Assembly (NCBI GenBank): GCA_008694505.1
Contig: VZDJ01000047.1
Span: 1,435,927-1,499,926 of the forward strand
Direction: 5' to 3'
From: Cyanoderma ruficeps
Lineage: Eukaryota > Chordata > Aves > Passeriformes > Timaliidae
DNA length: 64,000 nt
The position numbers were made by a program, and so were the translations under genes. Below the pieces are notes generated by a model. That model was given only the letters and a program-made list of their open reading frames with translations. It did no database searches and was not told the DNA's origin. Shown here piece by piece: positions 1 to 11,300 of this stretch. How positions within the stretch are numbered: position 1 is the stretch's first letter; every line of letters starts with the position of its first letter.

Positions 1-817
1 CAGTGTCTGTGCAGTTTTTGGAGGTCCCTGGGCAGTGGGTGAGCCCCTGCCCCTTTCCCAGGTTTCCATCACTTAGCTCTGGCTGCTCCCTGGCCTGGCT
101 GGTTTGGGCATGACGTATCCAACAGTTTTTGTGGAGTTTGGCAAGGGCAAAGGTCCTAACGTCTGATTTTGGCTTTTCTCTGTGGGACAGAGATCAGGAT
201 TGATTTCTTCTGGCCCTCAGAGTAGGTGTTGGTGACAGCTATAGTCAACACAGAGGTGCTTATACTGTTGATGAACAAAAACAGCTGCTGGGGGGAAAAA
301 AAGAAAAAAAGGAAAGTATATTATTTTGTGCCTGGAAACAGGCATGCAGCTTTATAGAGTGATGCTGCATCTGATGCTGCCAGGAGTTCATTTAAGCCTG
401 TATGGGACCCATACCTTCAGTCACAAGGGTCAGAAAACATCGGGGCTTGCCAGGTTTGTTTTAGGTTGTCAGTGCCTGTGTAAATAATTGTCCTTTTGTA
501 AGATGCTGAAGTTTTCTGCTTAATTTTTAGCGCTGCAACTCCCTTAGGGTTTGTTCTGGGCTTTCAGAGGTAATTGGCAGCTCATTAACAGCTTTGTAAT
601 AGCACTGAAAACCGTAGGAGGGAAGCTGCCCAGGGTATCTGGAGCCCTGGCCTCTGCCCAGGCACTTGTTTCCAGGTAATTGCAGTTCCCCGTATTTTGG
701 TTTTACAAAGAAAAATGTGTTCTCTCTTCTGTGGGTGAGGTGGTAATGTGTTGGATCGGTCTGATTGCATCACGTTGGCAGGGTGAGGGGAAGGGAGAAT
801 GTTCATCTTGAGTAATG
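1..817 (+). other. GAB3 intron 1, unique part
   Basis: Taken as intron 1 because the PH-domain exon at 2061 begins in phase 0 partway through the domain and no exon encoding the start of the PH domain is found here. A purine run (G6A7GA7) lies near 291-315. No coding or repeat signal was recognised otherwise. Confidence 0.5.
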
Positions 818-930
818 AGCAACAGGACAAGAGGAGACAGCCTCAGATTGTTTCAGGAGAGGTTTAGTTTGGACATTACGAAAACTTTCTTCACTGAAAG
901 GGTGGTTAAGCATTGGAACCCTGAGAATTG
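818..930 (+). mobile_element. CR1 LINE 3' fragment
   Basis: GAGCAACAGGACAAGAGGAG, CAGGAGAGGTTTAG, TTGGACATTACGAAAACTTTCTTCAC and AAGCATTGGAA match the standard 3' portion of bird CR1 elements, plus orientation, truncated on both sides. Confidence 0.8.
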
Positions 931-952
931 GATCGAACACTAAACCATATCT

Positions 953-1019
953 CTAAACACCACATCTGCATATTCCTTCAAGAATTCCAGGGATGATGAC
1001 TCCAAGGGTTTTGCAGTCA
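953..1019 (-). mobile_element. CR1 fragment, inverted, left arm of a fold-back
   Basis: Its reverse complement carries the CR1 stretch with the ...GTCAC..TCCCTGGAATTCTTGAAGGAA..GCAGATGTGG...-like pattern. It is near-complementary to 1066-1140, with about 45 bases between the arms. Confidence 0.65.
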
Positions 1020-1065
1020 CCCCCATCAGTGAGCTCTCAAACTCTTCTTTGAGTGCCAGAGCCTG

Positions 1066-1155
1066 GGGGTGAGTACAAAAAATACTTGGAGTCACCACCC
1101 CTGGAATTCTTGAAGGAACCTGCAGATGTGCTGTTTAGGCACCTGGTGTAGTTGA
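1066..1155 (+). mobile_element. CR1 fragment, right arm of the fold-back, interrupted by an LTR
   Basis: GGAGTCACCACCCCTGGAAT, TGAAGGAACCTGCAGATGTG and the following TTTAGGCACCTGGTGTAG fit CR1 in plus orientation. The element breaks off at the LTR start and seems to resume at 1637. Confidence 0.65.
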
Positions 1156-1636
1156 TGCCTTGGGAAGGCTGACCTGGAACAGAGACTGGACAGAGCCAGA
1201 GAATAAAGTAGGGGTTTATTGAAAGGCCTTTAGGGCACACCTTGGGCAGGACAAGAGCCTGGCCAGGGCTACACCCAAGGTGGACCCAAAATGGACACCC
1301 AGTTACCAGGTCTCACAGTTTTATAAGTTTTGGTCCATTTGCATCTTGGGGTTTAATTGTTCAATTTCAGCTCCAGGTTGTGAGGTCCCATCCTTCTTGT
1401 TCTTCCCTCCAGCCACGCTTGTTTGTGCTTTTGGGCCTGAGAGTTGTCCTTGGTGTGCAGCAGGAGAAGGATTTGTTTTGTGTCCCTGCTGTGTGCAGGG
1501 CTGAGTGACACTGACTGTGAGCTCAGAGCTGCACCCCTGGGCAGCACAGAACCTGAAACACAGGAAAAATAAAACTGAAGGCATCAGGGAGATGAGGAGA
1601 TGAAATGAAGTGGCTGTGGGATATCAGAGGCACAGT
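1156..1636 (-). mobile_element. Solo LTR copy A of an endogenous retrovirus (antisense to GAB3)
   Basis: About 480 bases that recur at 5239-5713 with roughly 24 substitutions and two small indels counted by eye. On the minus strand it has an AATAAA poly(A) signal near its 3' end (CAATAAACCCC, complement of about 1214-1223). The borders look like TG...CA, but no clear target-site duplication could be assigned. No retroviral coding is attached. The family name is not determined. Confidence 0.7.
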
Positions 1637-1725
1637 GTGGCCAATGTGCCATGGGCTTGGCAGTGCTGGGTTGCTGATGGGATTTAATGAGCTGAGGGGT
1701 CTTTTCCCACCCTGATGCTGATGCT
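1637..1725 (+). mobile_element. CR1 fragment resuming after the LTR
   Basis: GGGCTTGGCAGTGCTGGGTT, then GATTTAATGAGCTGAGGGGTC and TTTTCCCA match the CR1 stretch just before its terminal repeats. It continues the piece ending at 1155, so the LTR appears to have inserted into this CR1. Confidence 0.6.
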
Positions 1726-2036
1726 GTGGGCTGGTTGCTGTGGTGGGTGTGTGAGGGGTCTTTTCCAACCCTCCTGACGCTGTGGGCTGGTTGGTGTGGG
1801 CCGGTTGCTGTGGGCGGTGTGTGAGGGGTCTTTTCCCGGCCTCATGCTGATGCTGTGGGCTGGTTGCTGTGGTGGGTGTGTGAGGGGTCTTTTTCAGCCC
1901 TCCTGACGCTGTGGGCTGGTTGCTGTGGGCTGGTTGCTGTGGGCTGGTTGCTGTGGTGGGTGTGTGAGGGGTCTTTTCCAGCCCTCCTGACGCTGTGGGC
2001 TGGTTGCTGTGGGCCTTGCTGTGGCGGGGGCCCGGC
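1694..2036 (+). repeat. GC-rich minisatellite adjoining the PH-domain exon
   Basis: Five units start with GAGGGGTCTTTTCC at 1694, 1753, 1823, 1882 and 1966, spaced 59, 70, 59 and 84. Each contains variable numbers of a 14-base subrepeat GCTGTGGGCTGGTT. It seems to have grown out of the CR1 tail (GAGGGGTCTTTTCCxACC is CR1 sequence) and ends about 25 bases before the exon 2 acceptor. The long minus-strand reading frame over it is a product of the repeat. Confidence 0.85.
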
Positions 2037-2060
2037 ATTAACCCCGTGTGCCCCTTGCAG

Positions 2061-2364
2061 GCCTGGCGGAAGCGCTGGTTCGTGCTGCGCAGGGGCCGCA
2101 TGAGCGGGAACCCCGACGTGCTGGAGTACTACAGGAACAGCCACGCCAAAAAACCCATCCGCACCATCGACCTCAACGAGTGCGAGGTGCTCAGGCACTC
2201 GGGGCCCAACTTCATCAGGAAGGAATTCCAGAACAACTTCGTCTTCATCGTGAGGACCACCTACCGCACCTTCTACCTGGTGGCCAAGACCGAGGAGGAG
2301 ATGCAGGCCTGGGTGCACAACATCAGCCAGATCTGTAACTTTGGACATCTGGAAGATGGCACAG
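2061..2364 (+). CDS. GAB3: GAB3 exon 2: most of the PH domain
   Basis: Acceptor CCCCTTGCAG before 2061, donor GTAGGA after 2364; phase 0 in, phase 1 out. It encodes AWRKRWFVLRRG through GHLEDGT and holds the core PH strands and the C-terminal helix (MQAWVHNISQIC). It is strikingly GC-rich and lies directly after a minisatellite. Confidence 0.96.
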
Positions 2365-5300
2365 GTAGGATCAGGCTCATCTGGGAGGTTGGGGGAATGC
2401 CCAGGGGTGGCAGGAGGTGTGGATCTCGTTGTCAGGCTGGGCTGGGCTGGTGGAAGAGGGTTGTGGTTCCTGTAGCTCCATACAGCGCTGAGGTGCTGCT
2501 AAACCCTGACCTCAGAGTTCTGAGGGACCTCACTGCTGCTGTGGAAATATTTCCACATACCTTGTGGAAATACTCACTGACTGCTTGGTCTCACTTTGAT
2601 GGAGCTGCTGCTGGGTCTCCTTTTGGTGGAAATACTCACTGCCTGCCTGGTCTCGCTTTGATGAAACAATTCCTGCTAGAGCAAACAGCAGGTCCTCAAT
2701 AAGAAAAGGTGCTGTTTATGTGAAAAGCTGACTGCGTGTTATCTTCTGGGGCCATTTATTTCATGACGTGTCCTGTATTTATTTAGTTTGGCTTCATGTA
2801 AGACACCTGTTCCAGGAGAGCATCCTGAAAAACTCCCATTTTCTCAGGCTTTGCTGGATGTGGAATGTGCACAGACTTGGGTGTATATGCATGTACATAA
2901 ATCAGTGACAGAAATAGTAAGCTGCCTCAGTCTGTTAAGAAGAGAAAATGAAGAAAAGGCAGAGGACAGGAGTGTTAGAGGTGTGTGTATAGACTTAAGA
3001 GATGGTCCTGCCAGTGAAGCATAAAGGCAGCTCTTCTGCCAGGCCCTACACCTGTATATTCTCAGCAGAGTGAATTTCTTGAAAAGCTGCCAAGAATTAA
3101 CCACTCCGAGATGGATGTAGCCAGTAATTAAAGTGGGGACCCGTACCATCATTAACTTACCTTTTAAATGAGATAATCGGACTCAGATAACAGCAATCTG
3201 TCTTTCCCTTGACAATTCCAAGGGGCAGATACAGCAGCAATTTGAGAGTTTGAGAGGAAGTGAGTCAGAATGAAGCCTTTCAATGTGATAAAAGGCAGTG
3301 CAGGAGTAGGAAAGGGGGGCATGGAGGGACACAAGCCCTAGGGCAGTAATGTGTTTGGGGTTATGACAGGGTGGCCTGGCAGTTTGTCCTTCCCTGGTCC
3401 CTGTGCTGCTGCACTCAGAGTGCTGCTGGTGTCTGCAAGTGGCCACACCATTACCCAGCAATTTGATAGGAAACAAAAGGCTATAAGATTCAAATAAAAC
3501 CTATCATGGTTCCTGGCATCGCTTAGCTGCCTTTTGAGTTGTGTCTGCTGAGGGAAATGGGAGTGGCAAGAGCACTGCAGTGGTCCTGTTACGAATGTGA
3601 TGTCTGTTCTTTTCCCATTCACTTCAGAAACCACCATGAAAACTTGCTGACAGATTATGTGTCACTACAAGCTGCCCATGAATACAAATTTCAAAGCAGG
3701 GCTGGTAGGGATTGGAGTCTACTGCCCTTGGGATGGAATTAGGGATGTTCAGTAACCACCTTCCTATTGTTGCTGGTGCTGAGTTGTTGCTCTTGGGTTG
3801 TTATTTCTGACGCAGGATTATTTTAGATACAGTTTTACCAATTACTCTGAAATTAAGGTAAACCTTTCTATGCAAAAGAGAAAAATAATTTTTGTCTGTC
3901 AGTTGTGTAGGCAGCCTTCTCCTGGCACGGTGTGAGGATGTTCATGGGGGATCTGTGATCTGTGGCACAGGAGCTACGACAGTGGCTGTTCCAGACAGAT
4001 GGATTTATCCTGGGAAATGCTGGTGCAGTGCTCTGTTGCCTGTGAGCCTTGCACATGGACAATACTCAGAGTATTTATTACACATTGGTGTTTGTCTCCC
4101 AGCAAAGATTGCCGGTGTGGGCACTGAGGGCTGAGAAATGGAAAATGTCAGCTGGGAAAGCTGACACTGCTTTCCAAGGCAGATATTACCCCCTCAAGAA
4201 GCTCAGCAGTGCCCGGCATTTGCCTTGGTTCAGTACAAAGTCTGGCACCTGAACTTGCAGCCCTCATCAAGGGTGGTGTGAGCTAAGCCTCCAGACATCT
4301 CACTGTGTCTCTAATGCCAAGTAGCTCCTAAGAGCTTCTGTTTATCCTGCCTGTGAGCTCAGGTCTGGGGTGCATCCAGGTCAGGCTGCCAAGCACAACC
4401 AGATCCTCTGATTTAAATCTCCACAAGTTGCACATCACATTTCAAGCAGTTGCTAATTGCTTCAGCTTTTCAGGATCTCCTAAATTCTCCCAGAGCCTGT
4501 AGGTTTAAACAAATTACCCTTAAAATTAACATTAGAAGAGAAAAGCCCTATTAAATGCCACATGCTTTTTTAACTTGAATGCTGCTGTTTTAAAAAAATA
4601 CTAGTCCCTGCTGTGAGTCATATCACTCCTAATCTGTGCATGGCTGAAAATTCGATGTGACTGAGGCCAAAACACAATCTGCTGCTTTCTCTGCTTAGTG
4701 CCCACAGTGTAGCCACAGGTTTATGCAGTGACTCAGCTTTAAGCCCTGTCCTGTTGTTCCCAGTTTGTCCCTTCCAGCAGCAAAGGGGCTGGATGGACAG
4801 CCAGGTCCCCATGCCAGAGGTGTTGGCAGGCAGATGCAGAGCAGAGCAGTGAGAGCTGTGCCTCCTGCGAGCACAGCTCTGTGGTCAACAAGAGAGGGGA
4901 CAGCTGAGAGGCAGAGATGACACAGCAGCTCCAGGCAGATGTCAGGAAGCACCTGGGAGGGCTGTCAGGAAGGACCTGCCAGCAGCACTCACAGGCTGCT
5001 GCCACAAGAAAGTGACACTCGCCGTGCTGGAGGTGACAGGGGAGCTGGCACCTTTGGGGAGTCAGCTGGAGGAGAGAGCAGAGGTCTTCCTCCTGCTTTT
5101 CCTACCCTATCTAGGCAAAATCTTGCTTCCATCTTTGGTGAAATCTCCCAGTAGAGCCATCATTGCCCAGCTCTGAGGGATCCATGGCCATGAAGGGCAT
5201 TGAGAGGATGCTTGGCCTGAGTGTCTGGGGCAGGGAGGATGCCTTGGGAAGGCTGGCCTGGAACAGAGACTGGACAGAGACAGAGAATAAAGTAGAGATT

Positions 5301-8300
5301 TATTGAAAGGCCTTTAGGACACACCTTGGGCAGGACAAGAGCCTGAGCAAGGCTACACCCAAGGTGGACTCAAAATGGACACCCAGTCACCAGGTCTCAC
5401 AGTTTTATAAGTTTTGGTCCATTTGCATCTTGGGGTTTAATTGTCCAGTTCCAGCTCCAGGCTGTGAGGTCCCATCCTTCTTGTCCCTCCCTCCAGCCAC
5501 CCTTGTTTGTGCTTTTGGGCCTGAGAGTTGTCCTTGGTGTGCAGCAGGAGAAGGATTTGTTTTGTGTCCCTGCTGTGTGCAGAGCTGAGTGACACTGACT
5601 GTGAGCTCAGAGCTGCACCCTGGGCAGCGCAGAACCTGAAACACAGGAAAGCTGAAGGCATCAGGGAGATGAGGGGATGAAATGAAGTGGCTGTGGGACA
5701 TCAGGGGCACAGTTTATCCCATGTCCAGGCCGCAGCCATGACTGATTGACACAATCCAACCTAGCAGCTTTTCACTGGAGGAACTGGTGGAAAGGTTGTT
5801 CCATCAGTTTCATTAGGAAACTTCACTGTTACTGTTTCTGCCTCCTTGGCGTGTCAGTGCAGCCTTGGGGCTGGTTGATGTGAGAACATCCCTGTTCCAC
5901 CCTGCACTGCTGCTGCATCATAACAATTTTTGGGGAGGGGGCTAGTGTCTGTAGCAGAAGGGAAAAGCTGTTTCTCCAAGCAATGGCCCTTCATTGATGG
6001 GAGAAGTTGCTGCGGAAGATGCTGTGCTGACTCTCCATAACTGCAGGGCAGAAACATTTTGTGTCAGTACCCACCAAAGCAGTTATTTTGGCTGAAGCCT
6101 CCTGCTGGCTCTCTGGCAAAGGGGATGGCAGCCCCCAAACCTGTCCTCTGCCTTCTCTCTGTTGAAGGTAGCCGTGCATAATTTATTCCTTCTGCTTTAT
6201 TCCTTCTGCTTTATTCCCAGCTGCTGTCGTGGTGGTTTTAATGCACAGGGTTTGGTCACCAGCAGAGCTGGCAGGGACAGGAACAGCCTGTGAGGAGCTG
6301 GCTGCAGGTCCCTGAGCCCTTGTAGGTCACAAAAGGGCAGGTCTGCGCTGTCCCCATCCCTCCCTCCTGCTCACAGCCGTTGCCATGTGGTCTGCAGCTC
6401 ACAGCCTTTCCTGATGGGATAATCCATGGCTAAACCCTGCGAGTACCAGATGGAGTTCAGGCCTGTTCGTTCTCTGTGTTAATTACCCAGAATGTCATTA
6501 ATTTCTTTCTTATGCATTGTGGCAGTTTTAGTTGTTGGTTTGTTGGGGTTTTTTTTAGCGTAGTCAGATGGTGAAGTGAACATGCTTTTCTGAGATCCCT
6601 AGGGAGTTAGCCCAGTGTATATTTGATCACTGTCAGCTGGCAAGACAGCTCTCAGCGTCCAAGATTTAAAAGCAGAGTTACTGTCTGAGCCAGCACGATG
6701 AACAAAAGTTATTTTTCAGATGGAAACGCTGCAGTCCTCAGCTCTGCTTTGCAAATGTGAAACTCCATAAAAGCCATTCCTTCCAGATGATCACTGATGA
6801 AACCCTGCTGCTATAAGCACCTGCTCAAAATTAAAGCAAATCCTTTGCTTACACTTGAATTTCAGCATGTTCTTACATGCTTTGCTGACCTGAGGGCCAC
6901 CACAGCTCAGCCCTCTGAAGCTAATTGGAGGAAGCAGGAGGGAATCAATGCTGGAAGAGGGGAAGGAAAGAGGCAGCTCCCTCCCAGGTTGAAAGGGATG
7001 AGATGTAGGATAGTGCAGGGAGGGAAGATGAGCTGTTTCATTCTCCTGCTGCTATCAGAAAGATGAGGGGTGAAGCCTGCTGAGGCTGGTGTGGCACCCT
7101 ACATCACCAGAATCATAAACCACCCTCAGTTTGAAAAGACCTGCAGGGATCATCCAGCCAAGCTCCTGGCCGTGTACAGGATGGCCCCAAGAATTGCACA
7201 CCATGTGCGTGAGTTTAGGGTTTAGGCTGTGCTTGGTGATGCTGCTGTCTAACCACTTGGCAGCCCTCTCCATCCCTCCTGGTCTGCTTGCACCCAGCAC
7301 CTCCCAGGGTTGAGAAGTGACTACAGCAGCCTGGTACTGTGCCAGGGCTTGTGGCTCTGTTGAGGCTGGGACAAGGTTGAACCTGCTGGAGGTTCTCAGG
7401 ACCTCATCACAGTGAAGGGTTTGGGTCACAGGATGCATGCAGCTGGTCAGGGGCTGGTTGCCAGCATTTCCATCAAGGTCTGGATATCAGCATTAGAGAA
7501 ATCTGCCATCCTGCTGCACTCTGAAGGCGTGTTCATCCTCGGTGTGGTTTTATCAGCAGTCGCTGGTTTCTGGTGTTTGTTTTTGCTGTGGGGTTTTTCA
7601 TTTTGGAGAAGGGTTCTGCAGCTTTGACTCAGGCAGTGTCGGAGCCAGGGAGGAGAGCATCCACTGCCAAACCCTCCATCCTGGAGGACACACCAGGATA
7701 AATACAGGAGGAGCAAAATCAGGCTCTCCTCTGCCCAGCACCAGAGTTTTGCTTTGACTCGCTGCTGCTCCGGCGTGAAACATCCCTGGTGCAAAAGCAA
7801 GGGGGTGACAGGCATGACAGTGAGAGGGCCAGGGCTGGGCAGAGCCATCCCTGAGCCAGGCCATCCATTGCCATTGCAGGTTCTGTGGAGAGCCTGTCTC
7901 ACACCACCTCGTCCCCACAGCCCTCGCCGGCCGCCTCCACGCACGCCTCCCGCATCGCCGACCCCTCCTTCTCCGTGGAGCACGGAGCTGCTGCTGCCGC
8001 CGCCTCCGAGGAGACCCCCAGCGAGTCCGAGTCCGTTTTCCTCCCTGACTACCTCTTCCTGTCCAACTGTGAGTCGGGCAAGCTCAGCCACAACAGGTGA
8101 GTCTGGGGGCTGTGATAACTCGGCCGAGACTCCGGTATCTTCATGCAGAAAAAGCCAATTCTTTTATTTATTATATTTGAATTTATTTATTTATTTANNA
8201 AACCATTATTTTTTAAAAACAAAATCTTATATTTTATTTATTTATTTATCATTTATTTTCACGACTCATTTTATCCAGTTTTTACAGACCTCACATGGCA

Positions 8301-11300
8301 CTTTCATTGCCTAACGACTTTCTTGCTTATTACTCTATTGGTTAGTAAAAGGCGTTCTGCTTGTCCATCAAACCTCTCTGTTCTTGGATTGTTTACATGT
8401 TTTCTTTACTGATTCTAGTGGGACAAATCCCTTGTTATTGCAGGTGCATTTGTTTTCCAACCCAGGAATAAGTTGTTGTGCTAATGAGTTTTCATACCAA
8501 GATTATTTTCGCATGGGAGCTTGCAAATTATTTAGAAGTGACAGGCTAACTTTGGCAATTTAGCTGAGCAGCCTGATTTTTCTGAGGCATTTCTTTTATA
8601 ATTCTTTTACCTGTCACGACGTGCCAGATGTGTCAGGCTGGAGCCCCTCTCTGCCTGTCCAGGCATGAAACTGGGGCACACAGGAGCCCTGCCACTCAGG
8701 GCTGGCTCCTAAACACAACAGGGGACCACCAGCCTAATCCAATTTACAGGGTGTTTTTCATAGCACAGGTTAGTGGTTGAGTGGTTGGTCCTGTCCCTTT
8801 CCAAGGTGGGTGGCTGAGGATCTCCAGACACCTGCTGTTGCCCAAGGTGCTCCACAAAGTGTCCAACGTCCAGCTCAGAGGGAAGGGACAAATCTTGTCC
8901 CAAACTGTGTGGTCGGGATTTTTGTTTGCTGTGCTCTTACAGCCAGGAGAAAAGGAAAGCTCCTGACCTGTGTCTCCTTGCAGGTGTGACAGCTGGTCAA
9001 ACTCAGACAGATCTCTGGAGCAAACATCATCGGACGATGTTTTTGTGGACTCCCTGCAATCCCAGCCCTCCCTGTACCTCGTGCAGCCAGCCAGCACCGG
9101 GCCTACACACCAGGCCGGGGCCCCGGGGGCAAACCCCAGCGCCGTGTCCAGGAGCACAGACATCAGTGGGCCATCCAGTGACTTCTCCTCCTCCTCCCCG
9201 CTGCTGGGGACGCCGCTAACGCCGACGTTTCAGCTGGAGCAGGGCCAGCAGGCGCTGCCCTACGGTGTCACACAGCTGGACGTGCTGTCCAACACGCCGC
9301 CGCCGCGCCCGCCCAAGCCCACGCACTTCTCGGACAGGAGAGGGGACGAGCTGGGCACTGGGGTCCTCCAGAACGGCCATGCAGCCCTCTGCAGGGCTCA
9401 GGTCACTCTGGTGCCCAGAAGGATCTCCTTGTCCAGCTTGGACAACGTGAGGAACTGGAAAGGTGGGTGCAGCATGTGAGGGATGGAGCTGCCCACACGC
9501 ACAGAGAGGTTCTGACGTCCTGTTGTGCCTCTCTGTCCTCCTCGCCCCTTTGTGAAACACAAAATGCTGCTTTCCAGTGAATCAGCACGCAGGATTCAGG
9601 CCTGTGCCTTAGGTTTGGCTCCTGCTCTGTAGAAGCCTGTCAGTGTGTGTACAGATGGGCAGCAGTTTGGCTCTGATCCCTTCAGGCTGCCTCGTGCCTT
9701 GCTAGTTTTCCCCCTCCCTCCTCAGAAGAGAAAGCAGTAGAGAAACCAAAATGAGAAGTCAGCCACTGAATCGGGCAGTGCCAAACTCTGTTTATACAGG
9801 TGGAAGTGTGGGCTGGCATGTGGGAAATGCCTCTGGAGCTCTGCAGCTCTGCTGCACCCAGTCCGTTCTGTGAGAGCTGCGTGTCTTTTCACAGCTTAAA
9901 GAGCAGGAAGTCAGGGAGACACTGGGGACGGGATGTAATCCTGGCTGAACCAGGGACTCTGCGTGTCCTTGGACAAATCCCACTCTGTCCTTGCACCTCT
10001 GTCAGGGCAGTCTGCAAACCTGCTGCTACACAGCAAGGCAAGGCTGCAAAGCAAACCCTGCTCTGAGCTGAGCTGGCTTTTCCACTTGCTCCTGAAACAT
10101 CATCATCACAAACAAGAGGAGCAGTTAGAACCCCAAACATCATGGTGTCAAAAACCAGCATGTGCAGTATGAGAAAGCTTTATTACGTGGAGCCACAGAA
10201 CACTGTGGGAGGCAGCTGGAATACCTGGCTGGAAGCCATCAGGTATATTGCAGTGATGTGAAAACCTTCATTTTTGATGAGGGAAAGAAGTGTAGGTTTT
10301 TAAAGGTAAGCATCCTTTAGACTCCTGCCCATTGAATGACCAGACAATGTGTGGGCCTGTTAGATCTTGCTCTTAAAGCCCAGAAGAGAAAGCCAAGAGC
10401 TCTCTGCTCAGCCTGTTTATCATTGTACAGACAATTCTTGGAAGGTTTCTGGAGAAACACCCATCAGTGGAATTGCTGTTCTTAATTATCAGCTACATTT
10501 GCTTGCTCTCTGAGAGGTGCTGCTCTTGCTTCTGCACCTGTGCTGCTCCAACCAGCTGTTTCATGACCCTCCAACCCAGTTTACACCAAAATGTCTCTTA
10601 AGAGGATTAAGTGGCCAAATGTCATGTTGTGCTGCTGTGCTGCAGGGTTGTCTCTGCCTGATGGGGGCAGCAATGAATTAATAAGTGCTGCCACTTTTTC
10701 TTACCCTCAGTGTAGCTGAAACCATTCGAAGCGTTAAATTCTGAATTAAAACGTGTTCAACAAGAAAGATCAGAAAAATTAACGGGGAGAAAGCAGCAGT
10801 TCCTCACCGGCTTCCCCACTGAGGCCACTCAAGTTAGTAACTTAATTTTTGGCCCTTGCTAACCTGCAGAAGGTGCACAGATTTAATTGGCCCGGGGTGA
10901 AAGCAGCATGAGCTGGTGGAACTGCCATGATGGAGAATGAGCTGTAGGGCATCTGTATCCTGGCATGTGCTGCAGCTTTGTGCCTTTTTGCCATGATAAA
11001 TAAATGTAGCTGTCCCAGGACAGTGACTGTGTCTATCTGAATATGTATCTACACTAACAGAATTGATTTGTTCTTGTTCAGCCTTTTTTTTGCTGGTACC
11101 ACCAAAAATGCCCCCCGAATTGCAGTACTGACATCTCCACCATAAGAGCAGGGAATGGATTAACATGGTTGCAGGGGTTTAAGGCATTCCCATAGAAAAG
11201 CCATTTTCTGCACAGAAAATCCCTTTTCAGAAAAGGGTGGTGGTTGTAAGCATCTCCCACAGCTGATCTTCTGTGTGCTGAATGTTGGATTTTAGGGTTT

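Noticed and set aside
1..2060. GAB3 exon 1
   Set aside because: No segment encoding the start of the PH domain (GWLxKSPPE-type) was found; it must lie upstream of the window.
1523..2101. Minus-strand frame of 192 codons with Pro/Thr/His-rich repeats
   Set aside because: It is the translation of the minisatellite next to GAB3 exon 2; no splice or domain support.
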